A DNA stretch of 64,000 nucleotides, from NCBI GenBank assembly GCA_950022655.1, contig OX465587.1:30321716-30385715 (forward strand), in the 5' to 3' direction. The DNA comes from Alentia gelatinosa. Lineage: Eukaryota > Annelida > Polychaeta > Phyllodocida > Polynoidae. The translations under genes and the position numbers were made by a program. Shown piece after piece: positions 1 through 13,100 of this stretch; position 1 is the stretch's first letter, and each line of letters opens with the position of its first letter. The notes beneath the pieces were generated by a model. It was not told the origin of the DNA. It saw nothing but the letters and a program-made list of their open reading frames with translations, and did not search any database.

Positions 1-765
1 GGTACCCTGCGTGGATCCACTGAGAACGAGAAAGAGAAATGAGAGTCAGAGAGAGGGGAGTATAGGGTGCAGCGTACACTGCATATATCCACAATTATAA
101 CGAGGAAGAAATATGAGCATCAGAAAGAGGGGGATGTGGAGTGCAGCATAACCTGCGTAGACCCACTGTGAGAACGAGAAAGCGATACACGAGTCACAAA
201 GAGGGTACTGTTGGGTGCAGCATACACTGCATAGATCCACTGAGAATGAGAAAGCGATACACAAGTCAGAAATAGGGGAATGTGGAGTGCAGCGTACACT
301 GCGTAGATCCACTGTGAATGAGAAAGCAATACGCAAGTCAGAAAGAGGGGACTTTGGGGTGCAGTATACACTGCGTAGATCCACTGTGAGAATGAGAAAG
401 TGATACGCAAGTCAAAAAGAGAGGAATGTGGTGTGCAGCGTATACTGCATAGATCCACTGGGTATGAGAAAGCGATACACGAGTCAAAAAGAGAGGAATG
501 TGGGGTGCAGCGTATACTGCATAGATCCACTGTGAGAATAAGAAAAGCGATACACGAGTCAGAGAGAGGGGAATGTGGGGTGCAGTGTACACTGCGTAGA
601 TCCACTGTGAGAATGAGAATGCAATACATGAGTCGGAAAGAGGGGAGTGTGGAGTGCAGCGTACACTGCATATATATTCACAGTTAGAACGAGGAAGAGA
701 TATGAGCGTCAGAAAGAGAGACATTTGGGTGCAGCATACACTGCGTAGATCCACTATGAGAATGA
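1..765. repeat. 73-bp minisatellite made of copies of a TBCCD1 3' splice site
   Basis: About 11 units of roughly 73 bp, each carrying a variant of TGCGTAGATCCACTG, near positions 10, 90, 153, 229, 300, 371, 448, 519, 593, 668 and 741. On the minus strand most units read as a pyrimidine tract ending CTCACAG followed by TGGATCTACGCAG. TBCCD1 exon 14 ends in phase 2 (AA), so joining it to such a unit gives N-G-S-T-Q-C-T-L-H, which resembles the S-S-T-T-G-C-I-F-H stretch that follows in human TBCCD1. The array is therefore probably copied from the exon 15 acceptor. The true exon 15 may begin at the extreme left edge (about 1-18) or outside the window. ORFs across the array are by-products of the repetition. 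Confidence 0.85.
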
Positions 766-1194
766 GACGCTGAATATGAAAAAGTGGATTTCAAAGGAAA
801 AATGGAAAACTGACAATTCTGAAATAAACTCTGGTGACTTAGACATCGTTTTGTGCTGGCCCTACTGAATTTTTTGTTCTTTTTAATATTTGATTTAAGA
901 GGGTTAAGAATACGAGTCTGGAACACTTCCAACCGATGCTACCTTGACAATGACAACTTCATGTCAGGACTAAACCGTTACTATGCAATCTCAAAACAAA
1001 ACAAAACAAAACAAATTTATAAAGGCATTAATTTTGTAGGATTGTGATGAGTGTGGTACTGTAGTAAATGAAAGCTGATAAGAACCAGAATTTTAAACTA
1101 AAAAATCGTTTTTATTAAAAAAAATTAATTTTCAAGATTTTTCAGGCCCTCTACAAACAGTGTTTATAGGATGTTGCTGAGTGTGGCTGCTTAC

Positions 1195-4100
1195 TTGATG
1201 CTGATGCGGCGGCAGGCGGTGATGACAGTCACGTTCTCACAGCTGTTGACATGCACCGTCGTCTCCACAGCGCCCAGCACGATGGTGCTGTTACGACACT
1301 TCTCTATACTCACCGACCTGACACCAGAAAAAAACCCACGAACACAGTTTTATTATCCACCTAATACAAGGTGTCCATAGAAAACACATAGGGAGTGTGT
1401 ATCACCATACCCGGAGCATTCAGATATATCCACCTTTTTTAAAATTATTTCTATTAGGGTAGACATCTTTACAGAATTCATGGCCTCGGCATTGCCGTTC
1501 TTCCGCCCAGTCCCAATACATACACAATATTACCATGATTTCGATCTGAATGGCCGTATTCTCCGCGTAGTTGACGCGTAGAAATACTCCGAGCGAGTAT
1601 TGCGTAGCGTCAATTACAAGTAGAATAAATACGGCCACACTGATCGAAATTATGGTAATGTTGTATTTATTACTCACTTATTTTTAGATTTAAGCAATAA
1701 ATATGATCGTTAGAAAACTTTTCAACATAATTAAGAAGTTATGTTTGGGACTACTTTCATCTCAAAAATCCGAATCCTCCTAGGAGGGTACGGAGCTCCG
1801 TATCCTCCTCAGTAGCGATCTATAATCTCCATGGGCTTAGTATGGAGACTCCGTATCAGGTGGGTAATAAAACCTAATACAAAGTGTCCATAGAAAACAC
1901 ATAGGGAGTGTGTATCACCATACCCGGAGCATACAGGTATATTCACCTAATACAAAGTGTCCATAAAAACACATAGGGAGTGTGTATAGACATACCCAGC
2001 GCATACAGGTATATCCACCTAGCACAAAGTGTCCGTAGGAAACACATAGGGAGTGCGTATACCTGGGGCATACAGATATGTTGTTTGCTCGGGGTGGCAC
2101 ATACGGGAAAAAAAGTGTGGATAGAAAAATAGTGCATAACTCTACGCAATATCCTCGCATACACTCAGATATTACTTCTTTTTTTTTAGCTTGCAATGGA
2201 AGTGTTTTGCCACATCATATCAATTTTTTTTCCAATAATGTTTATTCCACATTCTGTTCACAAAATAAGTTCTTCTATTGGGAAGGGGGGGGGACTTGGG
2301 TACATGACCAATTGTATTACATCGATGTGGGTTATAAATGAGATTATTAGTACAATAAATGAGAAAAGTAACATCAATATCACAGTTGTAGAATCACATA
2401 TGGTTACAGAACTTGCTGATCATCTTACAACTAAAAGTAAACCGGAGAAACGTACCTGAGAGCGGAGAGTAGGTAGATGAAGGAGAACTGACAGCGGTGG
2501 ATTTTTACACTTGACCATTCCAGTGTGCTCGAGGACTGGTAACACAAAAAGAGTCTAGTTAGTAATCAATTCCCAATAATGACAAAAATACATTTAGTTA
2601 TTCTAATCGTCCTGGATTATTGTTGTCACTTTATCCTCAATCAGAAATACCGTGAAATAAAAGCTCGTGGGCTATTTCACAATGAATGAGTTTTTTTGTT
2701 ATTGTTTTTTTTTAATCACTTCTATTATGGTCATTTGCAGTACAAGAATGCATGGGCTCAGCTTGTGAAGTAAAATATCTTTATATTTACCTACTATATC
2801 TAAAAAACTATGATTCTGGTAGACTTCGCTTGGAATTTCTCCCGCACATAGGGACAGAGAGAACCAGACTTAGGCCTGGAGACTGAGGAGCCACGAGAGT
2901 GAGAACCTCGTGGGGAGAAAAACTTGAACCTGCTATTCTTTTTTGTAGTTTTAATTCAACAAACATGTGTATACATATGAGACGAATACACTCACCCTGG
3001 CTACAGTTTGTTTGCACACTTGTGACATGATGATGATTTTGTTCCTGTAATGCAGAAAATTAAACAAAATCAGTGAGCTAATGGCATTAAGATACATACA
3101 TTATTTGTTATGAGAAAACGTGGTTACTAAGCCCATAGGGGTGGCTGTTCGAGGTCTTTTGTGCCATAAATACGTCCCAACGGTGGAGGCCAAGGGACGT
3201 ATTTGAATTTATCTCACCCTTAATATTGACTAATGGGCTATCATTTGTGACATAATCCCCCATTTGATATTTTTCCTAAATACCTCATGAGCATTGGATA
3301 CGAGTTCCCAATGTTAAGTCTATGGAGAAAAAATACCGTGGGTGAGATAAAGCAGTATACATACCCCTTTTCTTGGTCTTTTGGCACAAAGAGGGCGTTC
3401 GTTGCTATTCGGCCTCTCTTCGCCTCGAGTCTAGCCTCTCGATCTTCTCCTGTGTGCGAACAAAAAAGACGAAATAAAGTTAATTGCTATTACTTCACCA
3501 TTATTATTATATACCTATAGGCGAATGTCTTACTTTTACTGACCAGGACAAATTGTGTTCCTCTCCGAGTGACAAAATAATATTCATATGTCCCTCCATA
3601 CCATGTGACCACTGTCATTCTGCTATTTAGTGAGTTGTAAGATGGTGTTTTAATGATTTCCAGGTATATAATGATAAGATGAAAACATAGTGATTGTGAC
3701 ATCTTTCCCTTGTTGTTTTGGTCAAAAATATTAAACTTGTTCTTCGAACTCGGCAAATATTTCTGACCAAAACAACTCGGAACAGATTCCATTCAATCAC
3801 ACTATCCATGTCTCCATATAGTAACTAGCATTTATTAACAGCCCCATGCTAGCAACGACGTATTATCCGAGCCGTCGCGAGGATATTACTACGCATCAAC
3901 TACTCGTACATTGTTCTGTTTATATTCACTGCTTTTGCTCAACTTTCAAAAGAAACTTATGTATATGTATCTAATCCTTAATTACAGTGATGAAATTCCA
4001 AAGAGACCCGTCTTGCCTTATGTGTATTATTATATAGAGACATAGTTAGTGTGACTGAATGGAATCTGTTCCTCAATATTTTGATCAGAAATACTCACCG

Positions 4101-7100
4101 AGTTTGAAGAATGAGGTGAGTATTTCTGACCAAAATATTGAGGAACAGATGGAATTCAGTAACACAACTGTGTCTCTTTACTATCATATACCTAGAAATC
4201 ATTAAAAATGCCATTCTACAACTCACTAAATAGTAGAATCGGTGGTCACATGGTACAGAGGGACGTATGGATATTCTTTCATCACTCAGTGACGAATGGA
4301 ATTTGTACTCCTGGTCAGTAAAAGCTAGACATTCGCCTATAGGTATATAGTAATTATCATTACTATATCTAAACCCTAATTGTTTATTGTATTAGTGATA
4401 ATATTATTTCCTGTTCCCATCTTATTATATATATCCCATCTTATATACATACTTACATTCATATAATCATACTGTGTAAATATTCACCCAGTTACTTTGT
4501 TGTTATACATATATAGCAAACAACCAGATTTCTAACTGATGAAAACACCTTGAGTTAACACTAGAATGGTTGTGAATGGGATGATGGAAGAGCGAGGTAT
4601 TGTAACCAACATATCATGACCCGGTAAATAAAAAAAAATAAAAAAAACTTGTCTGTTATAGACTCGAACATTGCATTGTGATTTCCATTCTACATCTGAA
4701 AAACTCACCCATGTGAGAGATGTTTGAACTAATAAAAAAAAAAAAAACAGAAAAAAAAATCCTGGCAGACGACATTTTTTACAATTGAGCGGGAAAATAT
4801 GTTTTGAAACAAACCTGCGAGAGGCCATGAGACCCGACGACCGGCGGAAATACACGAAGAGATTCCGAACGGATTCTGGCCGACATGAGAACGAATCCAC
4901 GTCTGTAGACTGCGGAACGAGAAGCTGCGCGAGATCTGGAACGAGAAAACCGCCATGTCTCAGTGACGTAACAAGGACAAATCTCGTCTGCTACATTCTT
5001 ACGTCACCGGAAGTCTCCAGCTTTTGTCCACCTGACGCTCAAAGTGAATATATCGTCTTTTCTATCTTATTTATAATTTATGTGAAATATATTCTCATTC
5101 AGATTTACATTTTCAGTACAGGGTCGGGTATAATCATTCTCCAAATAGGCAACTTACAAAACTTAATTTTTTTATTTTACATTTCATATACTTTTTTTTC
5201 ACGTACAGATCGAGATCAAGTTTCGTTAATTTTACATAATTTTAACTCAATAAGTGGAGTGAATTTATCAGTTTTCAAATCGAATTGTATTTAATACGTG
5301 AATTTAGGGAACATTACGTAACTCTCTTTGTTTGCGTTAGCACTTATTTTCGCCCTTTCCCAAACGGGTAAAGCCAAGTAGCAAGAGAACCAGCAGAGGA
5401 CTTTGAGGCAACTAAAAAGTCATAACCACGTTGACTATCTGAGGTAAACGACTGCAGTTTTACAGAAAGCATACGGAGTTTTGTTTTTCGACAAGCATGG
5501 TTATTAAACAAGTAACATGTGGACCCCAGTGAAGATTACCAAACCAAAGTGAACGTACCTCACCGTAACAAAACTAAAGACGTTACACAGGATCCGTACA
5601 TAGACAGCCCAATAACATTCCAGGCTTTTTTCAGGCTTTTCCAGGCTATGATTTTTTTTCCCAGGCATATCTGGTCACTGTTTTTAAAACCATGTCTGAT
5701 TCATCACCAAATTTGGTTAAAATGTTCATCTTCCTTACTACCTGTGGAATTTCAGTGGTTAGGGATAGCTATCTTCAAATTTTGTTTCACACCACTTTTA
5801 AATATGAAATATTAAATATCAAATCCATGATATATCATTAGCAATGTGCTATACATGGACAAACAAAGGAATTTTGGAACTATTTAATCTAAGTCACTGA
5901 AATTTCATAGGCAGTCAGGTAACGTAGTTAAAGAGAGCTAACAATGACCAGAATTTCATAGACTAAAAAGATGTTTTTATGAAAAACTAAATTTTTCCGG
6001 CTCTTCCAGACTCTCTGTGAGAATTCCAGGCTTTTCCAGGCTCTGTTCGAACTTTGGTTACATGTTCACCGCCCATGGTAAAAAGCAGGATGTTTCCTTT
6101 CCACAGTGATCACTTATTATGAGTTCACAAAAATCAACAAGGATAACCTAAAGTGATCACTCTGTCACATTTTCTACATACACAATACTTTTTTTTTTTA
6201 AATAGTAAATAGTTTTACATACACTAGCTATGGTTTTGCGGACGGATGACTGTAAACAACGAGGTGTTGAGGCGAAGCCGAGCGAATATCACGTAGCATT
6301 GAAACGAGTTCAAGAACAACAACTTTGGCCAAAACGAGTTACTTTAAATATTTATCTCACCCTTGTACACATTAAAAGAATGGATGACACACAGGATATA
6401 GACCATGGAGAACTGACGGCAATACTCATAGAGGAGGTATGGAATGCGAGCTCCCAATGTTAAGCCTATTGGACAAAAATATCAGGGGTGAGATAAATCA
6501 CCGATTCGATCTCCGATGAGATTTCGGAACTCACTCTAAACACCCTAACCTATCTTAAAAAACACACCACTCTTTAAGATACACAAACATGCATGTCTAT
6601 GTCAGGTAGGCTACAGACTTGGGCAGCAGTGGTCACTTGGCCTTCTTGGTATAGATATATCACTTAGGTCTAGAAAATGAAAAGGCCGGGAAATTCCTCA
6701 ATCCTGTTTATCTCAACTTTATCTCGAATATCAATTTAACAGGCATGAAAAACAGCAGGACATTTTCTGAATTCTGTCTAGCTGTATCCCTTATAATCAG
6801 GGATGCAATACACGGTTTATGCATTACATATGCACAATAGTGGGGATTCAAGGGAAATCCCCAGTTTTTACATGGGTCAGTGGGGAGGTTCAGTGGGCTG
6901 TGGGTTGAATTGAGTAATTTAGCAGCTGGTATATCAATATTACAAAAGGAATTCTCTTTTTATTCTGAGAATGAAAACATGAATTTCAATGTAAACATTG
7001 AAAACTGGCATCCCTGCTGTTATAAAATGAAAAGTCAGTGCACCATACAAAAGGGAAACAACCAATGAGGGAAATAACTGGATAATTGACATCTCTGATA

Positions 7101-10100
7101 TATGTGGGACCACACAATATGTTAAACAACCCACATTATTACTATATTATCAGATATTTTCTTCGTCAGCATGAGTTTTGTTTGCGTCACACTGACCAGC
7201 ACACAGTCATTCATTCATGGGTTTACGTTGATGGGGAGGCAGTAAAAGCAAGCGTAGATCACACACGGCATGTTGAGCAGGCATCGGGATACACGGCACA
7301 CATGAGTAGAACTTCACGACACACATTAACGAGTTACACTGAGAGCCGCTCGACAAACACAGGACATGCTCACATGAGGCTCTGCTGGGTGTTCACCTGG
7401 TTGCATGTCAGCATGACGGCTATAAAGCCTTGAACATTAACATGCCGATATTCTCCAATCCAATTTATTTATCAGATCGGTGACATCTTTTTTGATGTAC
7501 GCACTTCACCAACCCGATTTTAGTGCCCAACTGACAGCCATGTGTCATTACTGACGGCCTCTCCCCGACTCTGATTGTGGCCAATTCATTCTGACCATCT
7601 GATCAGTGAGAATTGTGGACTGGTGCCGATGTCTTATACATTTAAGAAATCAGTAATTTGCCCTGCTTCTTACCTTCAATTGAGGCCGATCCAAAAAATC
7701 GGGGCAGAATCTGATCAGTGATAATCGGTTGTGTCAATGTCTAATAGGTTTACAAATGGCAATTCACATTCATGTGGAGTGGGCTGAGTGGTGTGAGAAA
7801 ACTACACTAAACTATAAGTGGTGGTCAACACGCGAGATGTTTCTAAACGATGCCTGGTTATATAGGGAGACATGGTTAGCGTGGCTAAATGCAATTTGTT
7901 ATGTGTTGTTTTGTGTCAGAAATATTCACCAAGTTTTTGAACTCTCAATATTTTTGACCAGAACAACAAGGCACAGATGTGATTCAGACACAACCACTAT
8001 GTCTCATTATTATTATCATTATATACTTGGAAATCATTAAAAACGCCATTTTAAAACAAGTCATATGGTACAGAGTTTGTTTGGTTTGATTTAACCATTA
8101 TAGGTCCTTACCAGACTTCTTCAAGTTTCTTTTACACCACGAGGCTGGTGATCGAATCTATGTGATGAATTAAGGTAGAAATCTCACCCCTACACATTTA
8201 CCGAGGTGAGAGTTCTTTTACTTCCCACACCACATAGACATGGTATGAGAAAGATTGGCCTTTGATATAGCAGTAAATCTACCACTACTGGGGTTCAAAG
8301 GGTACCATTGCAGGCAGGCAAGGACAGCCTGGGCCATGATTGGATCAAGACTGGCCTCAGGCTCCGTCAGACATATCCCGCATTCACATATTCAATGATG
8401 TCTGTCAATAGAGTAATAAAATCGGGTTGGTGAAGTGTATACATCAAAAAGTAATTGCCAATTATCACCGCTCCGATAAATTTGTTGGATTGGAGAATAT
8501 CGGCATGATCAACTGCAGACCTACTACACTCCCATACATGGACCTGTTCCGTAATATAGAGGAAACCTATGAAAGTTTAGGGTCAGAGCTCATATCCCAT
8601 CGAGTTTGAATTATGTAGCAATTCAAACGAGATGGGATTGAGCTCTGACCCTAAACTTTCGTAGGTTTCTGAATTTATCTCACCCTTCACATTGACTAAT
8701 GGGCTAACCTTTGTGACATAATTCCCCATTGAGTATTTTTTTCTAAATACTCAACAGGCATTAGATACAAGTTCCCAATGTTAAGTCTACGTGGGAAAAA
8801 CACCGGGGTGAGATAAAGTCTGGGTATGCTGGGCTGCGCTGTGGTAGTTGGGGGTGGGGTGCAGGCGTGGGGCGCAGGGTGTTGGGTGCGGGGTGTTGGG
8901 GTGCGGGGCGGGGGACAGAAGCCGACTTACCTTGATGTGCACGCCACGCTCACTGTTACGCACGTCCACCTACAGACCCACAGTTGACAATGCACACGGT
9001 TACATGGGGTCCACACACAACTAGAAACCCTGGCTCCCCTTCAAAGATCCCACACCTAGTTCTTCTCTATCCTGTCTCTTTATTTATTTGCCACCGAGCA
9101 AAGAAGCCACTTCTTCATACTTTCTAAAACGTGTTCCTATTACTTCTATAATTAATGTATGGACCAAAAAAAGAATGGAAGTTTCCAATTTATCCCTTTT
9201 TAAACATGTATTTCGTATTACGTACCGTTATAAATGCTATATTTTTTTATAATATTTTACGAACAATCACTATAAATACAAAATTCTATCAAAAACCTAA
9301 ATTATCAATCTAACTGACCGTTTTATTTAATTCTATTTAGAATTCGAACTATAAAATTTGCATCTCCTTTCTATTCCTGCTTTATTAAACAGCTATTCAA
9401 GGGAAAAGAAAATTGTCTTCCGTGTATTGTACATATTGTTATTTTTGGATTTTGAGTTACTAACTGTGACAAATGCAAACTGTGGCATGTGAAAACAAAA
9501 AAGTGGTAACATAAAGAAAGAATGTGATATTCTTATTTAATTTCGCTTCTCATTCATAATTACACGACAATTTGTCGTGAATATGAGTTTATAGCAGTCA
9601 GTAAATTCACTTAAGTCGTTAACCCAGATAATCTACCATCGTGTAACTAAAATGTGGCCGCGCCCTGGTTGGCAGATATAAGTTAATCGTAAGTAACGCA
9701 CACACAAAAATCATACAACGATATGTACAGAAGCCTGGTGCAACACCTATGTACAATATACACACGAAAGTAACGAAAATCCTATTTACATCGAAGGTCC
9801 TGTTCCACCAGATTAACCATGAATTTGATGCCGTCCGGCATATGGCAAACAGGATCGTAGTGTACAAACCCGCAGGCCAGTTCCAGGGCCAACATCGTAC
9901 GGTGGCCATGTGGGACAGTTTGAAGGGACCCGACAGAAACTAATTTATTAGGTTTTATCGTTCTACCATCACATAGTGGCCCCCATTGAGCATGTGACCT
10001 GCTCCATCGATACTCGAGCTAACTCTGTTGTGCATAGCAGTGGTCCAATTGCAGTCAAATGGCAGCCCGCCAACTTATCGCCATACCATCCGACCAGTGG

Positions 10101-13100
10101 ACCAGGCCCTTGAGAGAGACATTTTTTCTAGCTTTCATTTTCTACACCAATCATTCCTATTTACAACATATACATATTCCCTTGTTTTACATGGAAATTT
10201 AATGAACATCTTTTTGAACTGGGAATGGCGTGATCACGTGATCCGTTTTCCGCAATGCTGAGCTGGGCATGCGCACTGGGGACTGGTGGGGGGGTCTGTC
10301 ACGAATGGTGTGTGAATGGTGGCAGGGTGATCTGGTGGTAGGTCTGAATGGTGCGAATGGTGCGAATGGTGTGGATGACGGACCAACACCTACCTTCGAA
10401 AACCCACTTTTCTGATGAATCTGCTGTTGAAGAGCGATGTCGTGAAGACCCATGATCGCCCTGTAAAAAATGTCCAATTTACAATTAAAGATGAATTTTA
10501 ATAATTCAGGGATGTCACTTGGGGTCAGAAAAAAAAGTTGAAATATTTTTCATGTGGAATTTACTGCCTCAGGAATACTGAGAAAACATAGAAAACACAG
10601 TTGAATGTGGCTGAGGGTGTGTGGGAAAGTTGAAATCCATGTTTCATCAACATGATTGTTGCTCAATTTATACTCTCTTAGTTTTACTCGAGAAAAATGA
10701 ATTTTGTAAACTGGAAATGAAAAAAAGGATCTCCTTGTAATTTAAAAACTGCCATCTTTAATATGATTTACAAGCGAAAATACCGTGGCTTATCTTTTTA
10801 CATGTTTTTTTCCTAATGCATTAATGTTCTACAATTCTATAATATTCTAACACTGCCAAACACACCTAACGTCGAATGGTGGCCAAGCAGGCACCTGACA
10901 AAAGATAATTTATTCAGGTTTATGATTCCACCATCAAGCTTTTTAGAAATTTAGTATATATTTTTGAATAAGTTTAAAGCCATAGAATAAACTCTATAAA
11001 TTCAATCTATGAATAATTTTCTTACCCATTCCTGTCAACTGAGCCTTCAATGAGAAATCCTAGGGCCTCGACGGACTCTACAGACAGACTGAGGTCGTTG
11101 GCGCCCTTCCCTCCTGTATACGAATCTGTCATAGAAAATAAGGAGAGTTAGAGCGATACACAAACCCTTCCCTCCAGTATACAAATCTGTTGTAGAAGAC
11201 AAGGAGAGTTAGAGCGATACACACACCCTTCCCTCCAGTATACGAATCTGTCATAGAAAATAAGGAGAGTTAGAGCGATACACAAACCCTTCCCTCCAGT
11301 ATACAAATCTGTTGTAGAAGACAAGGAGAGTTAGAGCGATACACACACCCTTCCCTCCAGTATACGAATCTGTTATAGAAAACTAGGGAGAGTTAGAGCG
11401 ATACACAAACCCTTCCCCCTAGTGTACGAATCTGTTGTGGAAAACAAGGAGTTAGAGCGATACACAAACCCTTCCCTCCAGTATACAAATCTGTTGTGGA
11501 AACAAGGAGAGTTAGACCAATACACATGCCATTCCCTTCAGTATACAAAAGCTGTTGTAGAATTAGAAAACAAGGAGAGTTAGAGCGATACACACACCCT
11601 TCCCTCTAGTATACAAATCTTTCGTAGAAAACTAAGGAGAGTTAGAGCGATACACACACCCTTCCCTCCAGTATACAAATCTGTCATAGAAAACAGGGAG
11701 AGAGCGATACACAAACCCTTCCCCCTAGTATAGGAATCTGTTATAGAAAACAAGCAGCGGCACATACTCACCAGGTTCTACGAGCAGCTCCATCAGGTCA
11801 TTCAGGTTGTTCAGCACGAACGTCATGTGGCCGTGCTCGTCCAGACTCTGTCAATGACATTAACCAGTGTCACAGTTCTCATCATACGTACCCACTGTCA
11901 ATGACATTAACAAGTGTCACAGTTCTCATCATACAGACCCTCTGTCAATGACATTAACAAGTATCACAGTTCTCCTCATACAAACCCTCTGTCAATGACA
12001 TTAACAAGTGTCACAGTTCTCCTCATACATACCCTCTGTCAATGACATTAACAAGTGTCACAGTTCTCATCATACATTCCCTCTATCAATGACATTGATA
12101 TGTGTCACAGTTCTTATCATACATTCCTTCTGTCAATGACATTAATATGTGTTATAGTTCTCATCATATATATCCAATATATCTGTAGAAATGTCAAATT
12201 GTTAATCTCCGATCGGAGGGAAAGCCATGTCCACCCTGATCGAGTAACTCCAACTTTCTGTTTTCTTCACGTATCTAGGCTTCGACTTGATTGGTCTAGA
12301 CCGCATCATGTGGCCAATCTTGGTAAGCCTTGGTATGAAAACTGTAGTTACTATACCCCCAGCAGTGGAATGCAACTATAAAGTGTTCGTTATAGACAAT
12401 AAACAACGGTTTTATGGACAGGCGGCCGTAAACCACGAGAGGTTGACGCGTTGTAATACCCGAGCGCTAGCGAGTGTATTACAACGTCAAACTGGAGAGG
12501 TTAACAGAGCCGTCATGATGAAATAAAGAGGTGTACTCATGGCACAATCACTCAGTTATTTAAAAAAAGACTAAACCTCACATGCAGTGTGTCTAAGGGA
12601 TGAATTCTCTTACCTTGGAGCCCGTGGACTGACTACGACCACTGTCCAAGTCCGGTGACCTTGCTCGCAGTGGCCATCTTTGTCAGGTTAGGGAGAGTAT
12701 TTCAATGTTCGATAAAGTGGGGAAATTGACTGGGTATTTAAAGGCATATTGGATAATAAATGCAGGAGCCACCTGGTAGTTTTTAAATATTGTCAAGTAT
12801 CAGTCAAAACTGGTTTCTTGGGATTCATTTTAATTCTAAATGAGTTAATTTAATGTTTTGTCCAGTTTATCCAATTTTAATAGGTATTGTAGGCTAATTT
12901 ACATTTGCTTGATTTACAAAAATATAGTGTTCTTCAATTCTTTCTAAAACAAGGATGATGACCTACGGTTTTTAAAACTTAAATTTGTAGTACTATACAT
13001 TTACAATATTCTGTGAAAGTTCGAGGAAACTGACATGGGTTTTACTATGTGAAAAGCAACTTTTTAGAATTTCTATAAATATATATTCTAAAATTGTCAT

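Noticed and set aside
46..754. Several ORFs of 60-180 codons at the left end
   Set aside because: By-products of the 73-bp array; the same bases are better explained as copies of a TBCCD1 acceptor.
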